Below, one piece after another: positions 1 to 11,510 of a DNA stretch of 64,000 bases. A program made the translations under genes and the position numbers. Source of the DNA: Rhodococcus sp. IEGM 1381 (GTDB lineage: Bacteria > Actinomycetota > Actinomycetes > Mycobacteriales > Mycobacteriaceae). Under the pieces are notes generated by a model. That model did no database searches. It was not told where the DNA came from and saw only the letters and a program-made list of their open reading frames with translations. The stretch's first letter is position 1. Each line of letters starts with the position of its first letter. The DNA is taken from NCBI RefSeq assembly GCF_030056795.1, contig NZ_JASHKQ010000004.1:62001-126000 (forward strand). Direction: 5' to 3'.

Positions 1-813
1 TACGCATTCGAAGGATTCGCACACGAATTCGGACGCCGCGGGGGCCCCCGGATGGGGCCGTTCGCAGGCAGTGGAGGCGGACGCGCGCACATGCGCGGCG
101 CACCGTTTCAGATGTGGGTTGCCCAGGCCGACGATGACGTCCCGGTGGACGAGGGCGGTCATCGAGAGCGAGGACGCGGAAAGAGAGGACACGGTGAACG
201 CGGCAGGCGCGGTGCAGGAGGTGGGTTCGGACTCGGCCGCGAGGGCATGCGGCCCGGTTTCGGGGCAGGTGGTTTCGGACCGAATGCAGATTTCGGCCGA
301 GGTCGGGGCAGAGGAGGGCGAGGTCGACGCGGAGATGTGCGTGCGGCAATCCTGCTGCTGCTCGAGGAGCGTCCGATGCACGGATACGAGCTCATCCAGC
401 AGATCGCCGACAAGAGCAACGGCACCTGGAAGCCGAGCCCCGGCTCGATCTATCCGGCTCTGTCTCAGCTCGAGGACGAGGGCCTGGTTCTCATCGACAA
501 GGTGGCCGGACGCAAGACGGCAGCTCTGACCGATGAGGGGCGATCGCACATCGAGCAGCACCGCGAGGACCTGGGCAGTCCGTGGGACGACGTCGCCGAT
601 TCGGTCGGTTTCGACGCACGGGATCTGCGCGCGCTCATCGGAGCGTTGATGGGTGCGGCCGGCCAGGTGGCCGGAGTCGGCACGTCCCGACAGGTCGAAC
701 AAGCTGCCGACATCCTGGTCGAGGCGCGGAAGTCCATGTACCGCATCCTCGCGGAGGACGGCCCGAACGACGCCGAGCACGACGAGACGGTCGACGCTCC
801 CGACGCGACATGA
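1..813 (+). CDS. PadR-family transcriptional regulator (5' end outside window)
   Basis: The reading frame is open to the left edge, so the gene probably starts upstream and is cut here. ATG codons at 52 and 91 are possible internal starts. The first ~110 visible residues are low-complexity Gly/Arg/Phe-rich sequence. They are followed by a PadR winged-helix domain with the family signature RPMHGYELIQQI and the KPSPGSIYPALSQLEDEGLV recognition-helix region, then a C-terminal helical dimerisation segment and an acidic tail. PadR proteins are usually ligand-responsive repressors of nearby transporter or stress genes. The target is not visible here, and fmt downstream is housekeeping. The family call is firm, the regulated function unknown. 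The RG-rich N-terminus is longer than in typical ~180-residue PadR proteins. Confidence 0.85.
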   Translation, partial: YAFEGFAHEFGRRGGPRMGPFAGSGGGRAHMRGAPFQMWVAQADDDVPVDEGGHRERGRGKRGHGERGRRGAGGGFGLGREGMRPGFGAGGFGPNADFGRGRGRGGRGRRGDVRAAILLLLEERPMHGYELIQQIADKSNGTWKPSPGSIYPALSQLEDEGLVLIDKVAGRKTAALTDEGRSHIEQHREDLGSPWDDVADSVGFDARDLRALIGALMGAAGQVAGVGTSRQVEQAADILVEARKSMYRILAEDGPNDAEHDETVDAPDAT

Positions 814-850
814 CCGCTGGGTGCGGAATCGTCCGCAGCTCTGAGCACTC

Positions 851-889
851 CCTAGGATGGACACCCGAGATCGTTTCGTCCATCCCAGG
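851..889 (+). promoter_or_regulatory. Inverted repeat and -10 box ahead of fmt
   Basis: CCTAGGATGGAC (851-862) pairs with GTCCATCCCAGG (878-889), 12 bp with one mismatch around a 15-nt loop. The left arm contains TAGGAT (853-858), a good -10 hexamer. The right arm runs into the fmt Shine-Dalgarno AGGGAG (887-892). It could be a terminator for the PadR gene, an operator over the promoter, or a hairpin that masks the ribosome site. The sequence alone does not decide. Confidence 0.4.
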
Positions 890-901
890 GAGTTGCCTAC
901 A

Positions 902-1825
902 GTGCGCGTCGTCTTTGCCGGAACACCAGACCCCGCAGTTCCATCGCTGCGGAGATTGCTGGAGTCCGAACGCCACGAGGTGATCGCCGTGGTGACCCGG
1001 CCCGACGCCGCATCCGGTCGAGGGCGAAAGACCGTTCGCTCCCCGGTCGGTCTGCTGGCCGACGAGCACGGCATTCCGGTGTTCACGCCCGCGAAGCCGT
1101 CGGACCCGGATTTCGTGTCGCAGCTGATCGACCTCGCACCCGATGTCTGCCCGGTTGTGGCATACGGCGCGCTGCTGCCTCAGCCGGTGCTCGACATTCC
1201 TCGTTTCGGCTGGATCAACCTGCACTTCTCGCTGCTGCCCGCATGGCGCGGTGCCGCGCCCGTACAGGCCGCCATCGCCGCAGGCGACGAGATCACCGGT
1301 GCTTCCACATTCCTGCTCGACGCGGGGATGGATACCGGCCCGGTGCTCGGCGTCGTCACCGAGAGAATTCGCACAACCGACACCACGGGTGACCTGCTCG
1401 CCCGACTCGCATCGAGCGGAGCCGAGCTGCTGACCGCAACCCTCGACGCGATAGGAGACGGAACCGCAAGCGCCCATCCGCAACCCGACGACGGTGTTTC
1501 GTACGCGAGCAAGGTCACCGTCGACGCGGCGCGCATCGACTGGAACCGATCCGCCGCCTACATCTATCGGCACATCAGGTCGGTCACCCCGGCACCGGGC
1601 GCGTGGACGACGATCGGTGAACTTCGCGTCAAGATCGCCCCGGTACAGCTGGTGCCCGACACGTTGCCTCCCGGCGCGATCGAGGTACGCAAATCCGGTG
1701 TGCACATCGGAACAGGCACTACCGCACTCGTTCTCGGAGATATCCAACCCCAGGGCAAAAAGGTCATGAGAGCACTCGACTGGGCGCGCGGCGCTCGGCT
1801 GGACGATACGGCGGTAGCGCGATGA
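902..1825 (+). CDS. fmt: Methionyl-tRNA formyltransferase
   Basis: Transfers a formyl group from 10-formyltetrahydrofolate to Met-tRNAfMet for initiation. The N-terminus [16 protein letters not shown] is the expected start of the formyltransferase fold. The central [18 protein letters not shown] segment holds the catalytic Asn-His and SLLPxxRG motif, and the C-terminal ~100 residues form the tRNA-binding OB domain. The length, 307 aa, is typical. The GTG at 902 is preferred over the in-frame ATG at 857 because it begins the conserved core and has AGGGAG 9 nt upstream. It overlaps rsmB by 4 nt, so the two are probably co-translated. Confidence 0.95.
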   Translation: MRVVFAGTPDPAVPSLRRLLESERHEVIAVVTRPDAASGRGRKTVRSPVGLLADEHGIPVFTPAKPSDPDFVSQLIDLAPDVCPVVAYGALLPQPVLDIPRFGWINLHFSLLPAWRGAAPVQAAIAAGDEITGASTFLLDAGMDTGPVLGVVTERIRTTDTTGDLLARLASSGAELLTATLDAIGDGTASAHPQPDDGVSYASKVTVDAARIDWNRSAAYIYRHIRSVTPAPGAWTTIGELRVKIAPVQLVPDTLPPGAIEVRKSGVHIGTGTTALVLGDIQPQGKKVMRALDWARGARLDDTAVAR

Positions 1826-3291
1826 CAGAACCCGACAGGCCCCGTAAGCGCGAGTCCGGTCAGCCACGAAAGTTCGTGAAGAAGTCGCCGGGAGCCCGCG
1901 GTCCCAAAGGAAACCGGCCTCCGCAGGGCGCGGGGCCCCGTGCAATCGATGCGATAGATCCGGCACGCCGCGCGGCCAGGGACGTACTCAAGGCGGTCCG
2001 CGAGCGTGATGCCTACGCCAACCTGGTGCTGCCCGGCTTGCTGCGAGAGCGGAAATTGGACACGCGTGACGCAGCGTTGGCGACGGAACTCGCGTACGGC
2101 GCGTCCCGCGCGCGGGGAGTGCTCGACGCGGTGATCGCCCATGCGGCGGGGCGGCCTGCCGCGGAAATAGACGGGCCTCTGCTCGACATTCTGCGGCTCG
2201 GCTCCTACCAGCTGCTGCGGACCCGGGTGGCACCGCACGCGGCCGTCGCCACGTCGGTGGATCTGGCCCGGTCCGAATTCGGTACCGGCAAGGCTGGTTT
2301 CGTCAACGCAGTGCTGCGGCGCGTGTCCGAACGCACGGCGGTGCAGTGGGTCGACGAACTGGCGCCCCCCGCAGCGTCCGATCCGGTCGGCCACCTCGCC
2401 TTCGAGTACGCACATCCCAAGTGGATCGCGCAGGCCTTCGCCGACGCACTCGGCGCCGAAGCCGGTGAACTCGCTGCCGTGCTCGAAGCCGACGACGCAC
2501 GGCCCTCGGTTCACCTGGTCGCTCGGCCCGGCGAGATCTCGGCCGAAGAACTGGCGTTGATCACCGGGGGAGAGGAAGGACCTTATTCCCCGTACGCCGT
2601 GCACCTCGACGGCGGCGATCCAGGCAAGCTCGACGCCGTACGTGACGGGCTGGCCGGAGTTCAGGACGAGGGCAGTCAACTCGTCGGACGGGCGCTCACC
2701 CTCGCGCCGCTGGTCGGTGTGGACGGTGGTCGATGGCTGGACCTGTGCGCCGGCCCGGGAGGTAAAGCTGCGCTGCTCGGTGCCATCGCCCAGATCGACG
2801 GTGCCACAGTCGATGCCGTCGAGCCGACGCCGCACCGCGCAGATCTGGTGTCCAAGACGACCAAGGACCTTCCGGTGACGGTGCACACCGTCGACGGCAG
2901 GCAGTCCGGACTCGACGGCGGCTACGACCGCGTACTCGTGGACGCGCCGTGCACCGGGCTCGGAGCTCTACGCCGTCGGCCCGAGGCGCGCTGGCGACGA
3001 CTGCCGTCCGACGTCGCAGGCCTGGTGACGCTGCAGAAAGAGTTGCTGGCAGCAGCGATCGGCCTGGTTCGACCCGGTGGAGTGGTGCTGTATTCGACGT
3101 GCTCGCCGCACCTGTCCGAAACCACGGCTGTCGTCGCCGACGCGGTCCGCCGATTCGGTGTCGAGCCGCTCGATACACGCGAACTCGTGCCGGGAGTGCC
3201 GCAGCTGGGCGACGGTACGTCCGTGCAACTGTGGCCACACCGACACGGCACCGATGCGATGTTCATGGCGGCGCTACGCAAACCGATGTGA
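1822..3291 (+). CDS. rsmB: 16S rRNA m5C967 methyltransferase (RsmB/Sun/Fmu)
   Basis: SAM-dependent cytosine-C5 methylation of 16S rRNA. A basic N-terminal ~45 residues precedes a NusB-like RNA-binding domain (about 50-200) and a Rossmann methyltransferase domain with [14 protein letters not shown] as motif I. The two cysteines of the m5C mechanism are present: C377 in [15 protein letters not shown] and C427 in STCSP. At 489 aa it is slightly long because of the basic N-terminal tail, a common actinobacterial feature. It is in the same order after fmt as in mycobacteria. Confidence 0.94.
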   Translation: MTEPDRPRKRESGQPRKFVKKSPGARGPKGNRPPQGAGPRAIDAIDPARRAARDVLKAVRERDAYANLVLPGLLRERKLDTRDAALATELAYGASRARGVLDAVIAHAAGRPAAEIDGPLLDILRLGSYQLLRTRVAPHAAVATSVDLARSEFGTGKAGFVNAVLRRVSERTAVQWVDELAPPAASDPVGHLAFEYAHPKWIAQAFADALGAEAGELAAVLEADDARPSVHLVARPGEISAEELALITGGEEGPYSPYAVHLDGGDPGKLDAVRDGLAGVQDEGSQLVGRALTLAPLVGVDGGRWLDLCAGPGGKAALLGAIAQIDGATVDAVEPTPHRADLVSKTTKDLPVTVHTVDGRQSGLDGGYDRVLVDAPCTGLGALRRRPEARWRRLPSDVAGLVTLQKELLAAAIGLVRPGGVVLYSTCSPHLSETTAVVADAVRRFGVEPLDTRELVPGVPQLGDGTSVQLWPHRHGTDAMFMAALRKPM

Positions 3292-3298
3292 CTTCGAA

Positions 3299-3317
3299 GG
3301 CGGCAGAATCAGCCGCC
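3299..3317. terminator. Short hairpin between convergent rsmB and the YjbR gene
   Basis: GGCGGC (3299-3304), a 7-nt loop and GCCGCC (3312-3317) form a GC-rich stem in the 17-bp gap between two convergent genes, overlapping the last codons of the minus-strand gene. It could serve both directions. There is no U-tract. Confidence 0.4.
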
Positions 3318-3698
3318 CGCCAGGAACGTCTCGGCGACGTTCTTCGGGGCGTAGACGAGCCACCCGTCGACCAGAAGTTCGCGTAGCTCGTCGTCGTCGG
3401 TGTTGTCGAGGTCCACCAGCACCGCGGCGAACCCGTCGAAGTGCGAGATGGTGAAGCACGCCCGCGGATGTGCGGCGAGGATGGCCTCCTTCTCGTGCAG
3501 GTCCGCGGTGCGAATGGCGAGGATCGGCCCGCTGGGCGGAATCTCGTCGCCGAACCGTTTGAGATCTGCCTTGCTGAACGGGCGAATCCACGCGAACACG
3601 TCCTTGCCGGCCGCCCAGGCCGAATGCCCGTACCTGACGCCCACGGTGACCCCGGGCAGTTCGGCAATCATCGCCGTCGCGGAGTCGATGGTGGACAT
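3309..3698 (-). CDS. MmcQ/YjbR-family protein
   Basis: A 129-aa protein of the MmcQ/YjbR (CyaY-like fold, double wing) family, often annotated as DNA-binding but without an established function. Seen: the N-terminal helix, [28 protein letters not shown] core strands, the LAIRT strand, and the [20 protein letters not shown] region typical of the family. The start was set at ATG 3698, not the longer frame. A TATGGT -10 box lies exactly 6 nt upstream of this ATG, and homologues begin here. Divergent from rpe. Function unknown. Confidence 0.8.
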   Translation of the reverse strand: MSTIDSATAMIAELPGVTVGVRYGHSAWAAGKDVFAWIRPFSKADLKRFGDEIPPSGPILAIRTADLHEKEAILAAHPRACFTISHFDGFAAVLVDLDNTDDDELRELLVDGWLVYAPKNVAETFLAGG

Positions 3699-3704
3699 GG
3701 GCGC

Positions 3705-3731
3705 ACCATACCGCTCGGCTAGGCTCGTCAA
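3705..3731. promoter_or_regulatory. Back-to-back leaderless promoters of the YjbR gene and rpe
   Basis: Minus strand: TATGGT at 3710-3705, 6 nt before the YjbR-family ATG, with TTGACG (3731-3726) upstream at a short 15-nt spacing. Plus strand: TAGGCT at 3720-3725, 8 nt before the rpe GTG. The two -10 boxes are 9 bp apart, so both promoters occupy the same 35-bp gap and likely exclude each other. Confidence 0.5.
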
Positions 3732-3733
3732 TC

Positions 3734-4408
3734 GTGGTTTCCCCGATGATTGCCCCCTCCATTCTGTCCGCCGATTTCGCACGGCTCGCTGCCGAAGCCG
3801 AGGCGGTGTCCGGAGCTGATTGGCTGCACGTCGACGTCATGGACGCGCACTTCGTTCCCAACCTCACCCTCGGGCTTCCGGTGGTGAAGAGTCTGCTGAA
3901 AGCGACGAACATCCCCCTCGACTGCCACCTGATGATCGAGGATCCGGCGCGTTGGGCCCCGCCCTACGCCGAGGCCGGGGCGTACAACGTCACCTTTCAC
4001 GCCGAGGCGACCGACGACCCGTCAGCAGTTGCGCGTGACATCCGCGCAGCGGGCGCGAAAGCCGGGCTGTCGGTCAAGCCCGGCACGCCGATCGAGCCGT
4101 ACCTCGAGATCCTGCGTGACTTCGACACCCTGCTGGTGATGAGCGTGGAGCCCGGCTTCGGCGGGCAGTCGTTCATGTCCGAGGTGCTCTCGAAAGCGAA
4201 AGCTGTTCGGACACTGGTCAATTCAGGTGACCTTCGACTGGTGGTCGAGATCGACGGCGGAATCAATTCCGACACGATCGAGCAAGCCGCCGAAGCCGGA
4301 ATCGACTGCTTCGTCGCCGGATCGGCCGTCTACGACACCGCCGATCCCGCCGCCGCCGTGCGTGACCTTCGCGCCCGGGCCGCCCACGCATCGCACCACC
4401 TGTCCTGA
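3734..4408 (+). CDS. rpe: Ribulose-phosphate 3-epimerase
   Basis: Interconverts ribulose-5-phosphate and xylulose-5-phosphate in the pentose-phosphate pathway. It is a TIM-barrel enzyme whose family landmarks are all present: [11 protein letters not shown] at the N-terminus, [17 protein letters not shown] (metal/acid-base Asp and His), the DCHLMIEDP strand, [12 protein letters not shown], and VEIDGGI near the C-terminus with the second catalytic Asp. The length, 224 aa, is normal. The GTG start is only 8 nt after a TAGGCT box, so the mRNA is probably leaderless. It lies 22 bp ahead of ribD. Ribulose-5-phosphate is also a riboflavin precursor, which fits the linkage. Confidence 0.95.
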   Translation: MVSPMIAPSILSADFARLAAEAEAVSGADWLHVDVMDAHFVPNLTLGLPVVKSLLKATNIPLDCHLMIEDPARWAPPYAEAGAYNVTFHAEATDDPSAVARDIRAAGAKAGLSVKPGTPIEPYLEILRDFDTLLVMSVEPGFGGQSFMSEVLSKAKAVRTLVNSGDLRLVVEIDGGINSDTIEQAAEAGIDCFVAGSAVYDTADPAAAVRDLRARAAHASHHLS

Positions 4409-4430
4409 TGGGCAACCCGGGCGCAGTCGC

Positions 4431-5462
4431 ATGAGCGTCGACGGCAGGGCGGTGTCTATCACCGACGCCATGACCCTCGCCATCGAGGCCTCCGAGTCCG
4501 CCCGGGGTATCAGTGCTCCGAACCCTGCGGTCGGTGCCGTGATCCTCGATGCCCGCGGAATCGTCGTGGGTGTCGGGTCCACGCGTCCACCCGGCGGACC
4601 GCATGCCGAGATCGTCGCCCTGGCCGAGGCCGGGGATCGAGCTCGCGGCGGCACAGCGGTGGTGACCCTCGAGCCCTGTAACCACACCGGCCGTACCGGT
4701 CCGTGTTCGCAGGCACTGATCGAGGCCGGTATCGCGACGGTCGCGTACGCCGTCGCCGATCCGAACCCGCTCGCATCCGGTGGAGCCGACACCCTGCGCG
4801 GCGCGGGCATTCGCGTCGAGCAGGGGATCGGAGAACGCGAGGTACGGCAGGGTCCGCTGCGGGCATGGCTGCACAAGCAACGCACCGGTCGGCCGCACGT
4901 GACCTGGAAATATGCCGCGACTCTCGACGGACGCAGCGCCGCCGCGGATGGTACGAGTCAGTGGATCACCGGTCCCGAGGCGCGAGCGCACGTGCACGCC
5001 GAGCGGGCCAAGCTCGACGCCATCGTCGTGGGAACCGGAACCGTGCTGACCGACGACCCGCGGCTGACCGCCCGACGTCCCGACGGGACCCTCGCGCCGC
5101 ATCAACCCGTCCGCGTCGTCGTCGGATCGCGGCAGATACCGGCGACCGCGGCGATTCGCGGGTCGGAGGCACCCACGGTGTTTCTCGACACACACGATCC
5201 GGCGGCGGTGATCGAGACCCTCGGCGAACACACCGATGTCCAGATCGAAGGCGGTCCGACGCTGGCCGGAGCATTCCTCGCTGCCGGGTTGATCGACCGC
5301 GTCGTGGCATATGTCGCCCCGGCCGTGTTGGGCAGCGGACCCGCGGCGGTGGAGAATGCGGGCATCGGAACAATTGCCGACGCAATTCGGTTCCGCACGG
5401 AAACAGTCACCATGATCGGCAACGACATACTGATCGGCGTCGTGCCCGAAGGAGCGAATTAG
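4431..5462 (+). CDS. ribD: Bifunctional diaminohydroxyphosphoribosylaminopyrimidine deaminase / reductase
   Basis: Second and third steps of riboflavin synthesis. The N-terminal cytidine-deaminase-like domain (about 1-145) carries the zinc motifs HAEIVAL and EPCNHTGRTGPC. The C-terminal DHFR-like reductase domain (about 150-343) has the conserved TLDGRSAAADGTSQWITG segment and the IEGGPTLAGAFL motif. The start is ATG 4431, 22 nt after rpe, and the longer in-frame extension overlaps rpe and is unlikely. It ends directly at the ribE start codon. In M. tuberculosis the P55-lprG pair follows this gene; here ribE does. Confidence 0.95.
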   Translation: MSVDGRAVSITDAMTLAIEASESARGISAPNPAVGAVILDARGIVVGVGSTRPPGGPHAEIVALAEAGDRARGGTAVVTLEPCNHTGRTGPCSQALIEAGIATVAYAVADPNPLASGGADTLRGAGIRVEQGIGEREVRQGPLRAWLHKQRTGRPHVTWKYAATLDGRSAAADGTSQWITGPEARAHVHAERAKLDAIVVGTGTVLTDDPRLTARRPDGTLAPHQPVRVVVGSRQIPATAAIRGSEAPTVFLDTHDPAAVIETLGEHTDVQIEGGPTLAGAFLAAGLIDRVVAYVAPAVLGSGPAAVENAGIGTIADAIRFRTETVTMIGNDILIGVVPEGAN

Positions 5463-6074
5463 ATGTTCACCGGAATCGTCGAAGAGCTGGGCGAGATCGT
5501 GGCCAAGGATGAACTGCCCGACGCTGCTCGCTTCACCGTCCGCGGGCCGGTGGTGACCTCCGATGCGGGCCACGGGGACTCCATCGCGGTCAACGGGGTG
5601 TGTCTGACCGTCGTCGAGGTACTGCCGGACGGCGGCTTCACCGCCGATGTCATGCAGGAGACGCTGAACCGATCGAGCCTGGGTGCACTCGACGTCGGCA
5701 GCCGCGTCAACCTCGAACGCGCCGCGGCACTCGGCAGCAGGCTCGGTGGCCACCTCGTCCAGGGCCACGTCGACGGAACCGGAACCGTGGCGGGCCGCTC
5801 GCCGTCCGAGAACTGGACCGTCGTGCGCATCGCCATGCCTACCTCGGTCGCGCGCTACGTCGTAGAGAAAGGCTCGATCACCGTCGACGGAGTATCGCTG
5901 ACCGTGTCCGGATTGGGTGTCGACGACGGTTCGCACTGGTTCGAGATCTCGCTGATACCCACCACCCTCGATCTGACCACGCTCGGCACGGCCGAGGTCG
6001 GATCACCGGTCAACCTCGAAGTCGACGTCATCGCCAAGTACGTGGAGCGGCTGCAGTCGATCGACGCACAGTAA
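5463..6074 (+). CDS. ribE: Riboflavin synthase alpha subunit
   Basis: Dismutates two 6,7-dimethyl-8-ribityllumazines into riboflavin. The start MFTGIVEELGEI is the family signature. Two tandem lumazine-binding domains follow, each with an SIAVNGVCLTV / SITVDGVSLTV repeat and the GHLVQGHVDGTG motif. It has 203 aa, as usual. The ATG abuts the ribD stop with no gap. The gene is called ribC or ribE depending on the naming scheme. Confidence 0.96.
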   Translation: MFTGIVEELGEIVAKDELPDAARFTVRGPVVTSDAGHGDSIAVNGVCLTVVEVLPDGGFTADVMQETLNRSSLGALDVGSRVNLERAAALGSRLGGHLVQGHVDGTGTVAGRSPSENWTVVRIAMPTSVARYVVEKGSITVDGVSLTVSGLGVDDGSHWFEISLIPTTLDLTTLGTAEVGSPVNLEVDVIAKYVERLQSIDAQ

Positions 6075-6161
6075 GTACTGTTGAAGTGCACGCAGGTAAC
6101 GGTGCATCGGAGACATTCGAAGGGTGCTGGGCCAGACCCGAGACCTATGGAGCGCACTTTC

Positions 6162-8397
<2,236 letters not shown>

Positions 8398-8456
8398 CGT
8401 AGCAGGGCACGCACCACACCTGAGCTGCGGATGAGAAGAACGTCGGACCCGACGGC

Positions 8457-8462
8457 TAACGT
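8457..8462 (+). promoter_or_regulatory. -10 box of a probable leaderless uvrC transcript
   Basis: TAACGT ends 7 nt before the GTG at 8470. This spacing places transcription start at or next to the start codon and supports choosing that GTG over ATG 8431. Confidence 0.45.
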
Positions 8463-8469
8463 GGATGCC

Positions 8470-10560
8470 GTGTCCGACCCCGCTACCTACCGCCCGGCAA
8501 CCGGAACCATCCCGGTGGAACCGGGTGTGTACAAATTTCGAGATCCCCACGGTCGCGTCATCTACGTAGGGAAGGCCAAAAGCCTCCGCAGCCGGCTCAA
8601 TTCCTACTTCGCCGACGTCGCCTCGCTGCATCCACGCACGCGCCAGATGGTCACCACCGCGGCGTCGGTCGAATGGACGGTCGTCACCACCGAGGTGGAG
8701 GCACTGCAGCTCGAGTACAACTGGATCAAGGAATTCGATCCGCGATTCAACGTCCGCTACCGCGACGACAAGAGCTATCCGATGCTCGCGGTGACGATGA
8801 ACGAGGAATACCCACGTCTGTTCGTGTACCGCGGACCCCGCCGCAAGGGCGTGCGCTACTTCGGCCCGTACGCGCATGCGTGGGCCATTCGCGAGACGCT
8901 GGATCTGTTGCTTCGGGTGTTCCCCGCGCGCACGTGCTCGACCGGAGTGTTCAAGCGGCACAATCAGATCGGCAGACCCTGCTTGCTGGGGTACATCGAC
9001 AAGTGTTCGGCACCGTGCGTGGGCCGGGTCAGCGCGGACGAGCACCGCCGCACCGTCGAGGACTTCTGCGACTTTCTCGCGGGTAAGACCGACAAGCTCG
9101 TGCGACAGCTCGAGAAGAACATGCAGGCGGCCTCCGAGGACTTGGACTTCGAAACCGCGGCGCGCTTGCGCGACGACGTCGGCGCACTGCGTCGAGCATT
9201 GGAGAAGCAGGCGGTGGTGCTGGGCGACGGTACCGACGCCGACCTCGTCGCGTTCGCCACCGATGCCCTCGAAGCTGCCGTCCAGGTGTTCCACGTTCGC
9301 GGTGGCCGGGTTCGCGGACAACGTGGCTGGGTGGTGGAGAAGGCAGGCGAAGTGATCGAGCGACAGGACGAGGCCGATCTGCCCGCACTGGTCGAGCAGT
9401 TTCTCACTCAGTTCTACGGCGAGCAGGCCGCGCTGACTGCGCAGGCACCGGGCGGCGACGACGGTGGTTCCAATGCAGTTCCGCGTGAAGTGCTGGTTCC
9501 GGTTCTGCCGGAGAATGCCGACGAGGTCCAGACGTGGCTCAGCGAGCTTCGGGGGTCCAACGTGACCCTGCGCGTTCCTCAGCGCGGCGACAAGAAGGCG
9601 TTGGCCGAGACCGTCGAGCGCAACGCCAAGGAGGCCCTACAGCAACACAAGCTGAAGCGAGCGGGAGATTTCACGTCGAGATCTGCTGCGCTGCAGGGGA
9701 TTCAGGAAGCTCTCGATCTGGATTCGGCACCGTTACGCATCGAGTGCATCGACATCTCCCACGTACAGGGAACCGACGTGGTGGCATCTCTCGTCGTTTT
9801 CGAGGACGGGCTGCCTCGCAAGAGCGACTACCGCCACTACGCGATCAAGGAAGCGGCCGGCGACGGGCATTCCGATGACGTCGCCAGCATTGCCGAGGTG
9901 ACTCGGCGTCGATTCCTCCGACACTCCGCCGATGGGTCGACCGCAGCGAGCGGAGGCGATCTGGCTCCGGAAGCCGCGCTCGATCCCCAGACCGGCAGGC
10001 CTCGAAAATTCGCCTATCCACCGAACCTGTTCGTCGTGGACGGCGGTGCCCCTCAGGTGGCCGCAGCCGCGGCTGTGCTGGAAGAACTGGGCGTGACGGA
10101 TGTGGCGGTGGTCGGTCTCGCCAAGCGACTCGAAGAGGTGTGGGTGCCGGGCGAGGAGGATCCGGTCATCCTGCCGCGAACAAGCGAGTCCCTCTATCTG
10201 CTGCAGCGAGTTCGCGACGAGGCACACCGATTCGCGATCACGTTCCACCGCAGCAAGCGGTCTCGTCGGATGACGGCCTCGGCACTCGATTCGGTCCGTG
10301 GACTCGGTGAATCGCGGCGTACGGCCCTGGTCGCGCACTTCGGTTCGGTCGCCAACCTCAAGCGCGCGACTGTCGCGGAGATCGTCGAAGTGCCGGGAAT
10401 CGGTGAGACGACCGCGAAGTCGGTGCTGGCGGCGCTCGGTTCGGACACGGACGACGCCGATGTAGGCGATGATGACAACGCAACTGCAACGACATCGGGC
10501 GAGAACACGACGGAACATGCGATCGCGCCGCGCGTGGAATCGGCGGGACAGGCTTCGTAG
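8470..10560 (+). CDS. uvrC: Excinuclease ABC subunit C
   Basis: Nuclease subunit of nucleotide excision repair, making the 3' and 5' incisions. Domains in order: GIY-YIG nuclease ([21 protein letters not shown]), a Cys-rich segment, a UVR motif that binds UvrB ([15 protein letters not shown]), an RNase H-like endonuclease domain ([21 protein letters not shown]), and C-terminal helix-hairpin-helix repeats ([33 protein letters not shown]). A short acidic tail ends the protein. 696 aa from GTG 8470. The ATG at 8431 would add 13 residues outside the conserved region. The stop overlaps the rapZ GTG by 1 nt. Confidence 0.95.
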   Translation: MSDPATYRPATGTIPVEPGVYKFRDPHGRVIYVGKAKSLRSRLNSYFADVASLHPRTRQMVTTAASVEWTVVTTEVEALQLEYNWIKEFDPRFNVRYRDDKSYPMLAVTMNEEYPRLFVYRGPRRKGVRYFGPYAHAWAIRETLDLLLRVFPARTCSTGVFKRHNQIGRPCLLGYIDKCSAPCVGRVSADEHRRTVEDFCDFLAGKTDKLVRQLEKNMQAASEDLDFETAARLRDDVGALRRALEKQAVVLGDGTDADLVAFATDALEAAVQVFHVRGGRVRGQRGWVVEKAGEVIERQDEADLPALVEQFLTQFYGEQAALTAQAPGGDDGGSNAVPREVLVPVLPENADEVQTWLSELRGSNVTLRVPQRGDKKALAETVERNAKEALQQHKLKRAGDFTSRSAALQGIQEALDLDSAPLRIECIDISHVQGTDVVASLVVFEDGLPRKSDYRHYAIKEAAGDGHSDDVASIAEVTRRRFLRHSADGSTAASGGDLAPEAALDPQTGRPRKFAYPPNLFVVDGGAPQVAAAAAVLEELGVTDVAVVGLAKRLEEVWVPGEEDPVILPRTSESLYLLQRVRDEAHRFAITFHRSKRSRRMTASALDSVRGLGESRRTALVAHFGSVANLKRATVAEIVEVPGIGETTAKSVLAALGSDTDDADVGDDDNATATTSGENTTEHAIAPRVESAGQAS

Positions 10561-11510
10561 TGAGCGAACACCAGATACAGAGACATCCGCCATCCGACGA
10601 GCATCTCGAGCCGCCTTCCGAGGCGGAGTCGCGGCACGACGGGATAGAGGTGGCGTTGGTCACCGGCGTCTCCGGCGCAGGGCTGCGCACCGCAGCCAAG
10701 ATCCTCGAGGACCTCGGCTGGTACGTAGCCGACAACCTGCCCCCCGAGCTCATCTCGAAGATGGTCGACCTCGGACTCGAGTCCCAGCCCCGCATCGAGC
10801 GGCTCGCGCTGGTGATGGATGTCCGAAGCCGGCTGTTCACAGGGGATCTGGGCTGGGTTGTCAAAGAGCTCGACTCCAAGGGTGTGCGCAACCGAGTGCT
10901 GTTTCTGGACGCGTCCGACGCCGTGCTCATTCGCAGATTCGAGTCCAATCGGCGCAGCCATCCGTTACAGAACGACGGTCAGGACGGAACGCTGACCGAG
11001 GGCATCACTGCGGAACGGTTGCGGCTCGCACAGGTCAAGGCTGCGGCCGATCTGACGGTCGACACCACGTCGCTGTCGGTGCACCAGCTTCGGCGCAAGA
11101 TCGAGACGGTGTTCGGTGATGCTGACACCAGCGGAGTCGGCGTCACCGTGCAGTCGTTCGGCTTCAAGTACGGCCTGCCGATGGACGCCGATCTGGTCTG
11201 CGACGTCCGCTTTCTGCCCAATCCACACTGGGTGCCCGAGCTCCGCGAGCACACGGGACAGGACGCAGACGTACGCGATTACGTCCTGGGTCAGGACGGA
11301 GCCCGCGACTATCTGCAGACGTACACGCACCTGTTGAATCTGACGATCGAAGGATACGTGCGGGAAGGCAAGAGGTACATGACGGTAGCCGTGGGCTGCA
11401 CCGGTGGTAAGCATCGAAGTGTTGCGATGACCGAGGCATTGGCTGGAATTCTCGCCGAACAGGGTGATGTGTCCGTGCGCGTGCTGCATCGCGATCTGGG
11501 ACGCGAATGA
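10560..11510 (+). CDS. rapZ: RapZ-like nucleotide-binding protein
   Basis: Homologue of RapZ/YvcJ (Rv1421), a P-loop protein that in enterobacteria steers GlmZ RNA to RNase E. The actinobacterial role is not established. Seen: a P-loop region VTGVSGAGLRTAAK, which lacks the usual Lys of GKS/T, the EDLGWYVADNLPPELI segment, LFLDASDAVLIRRFESNRR, and the C-terminal domain with GCTGGKHRSV. 316 aa, with an N-terminal ~25-residue charged extension. It is the first of the conserved rapZ-yvcK-whiA trio. Confidence 0.9.
   Translation: MSEHQIQRHPPSDEHLEPPSEAESRHDGIEVALVTGVSGAGLRTAAKILEDLGWYVADNLPPELISKMVDLGLESQPRIERLALVMDVRSRLFTGDLGWVVKELDSKGVRNRVLFLDASDAVLIRRFESNRRSHPLQNDGQDGTLTEGITAERLRLAQVKAAADLTVDTTSLSVHQLRRKIETVFGDADTSGVGVTVQSFGFKYGLPMDADLVCDVRFLPNPHWVPELREHTGQDADVRDYVLGQDGARDYLQTYTHLLNLTIEGYVREGKRYMTVAVGCTGGKHRSVAMTEALAGILAEQGDVSVRVLHRDLGRE

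Noticed and set aside
635-1966. Long minus-strand frame opposite the PadR gene and fmt
   Set aside because: Antisense shadow of coding DNA. No recognisable protein features.
6075-6161. FMN riboswitch before ribBA
   Set aside because: The gap is only 87 nt and lacks the conserved RFN core. It holds only short palindromes.
10640-10720. Damaged P-loop in RapZ (no Lys)
   Set aside because: From memory, actinobacterial homologues share this GxSGAG form, so it is likely a lineage feature rather than decay.
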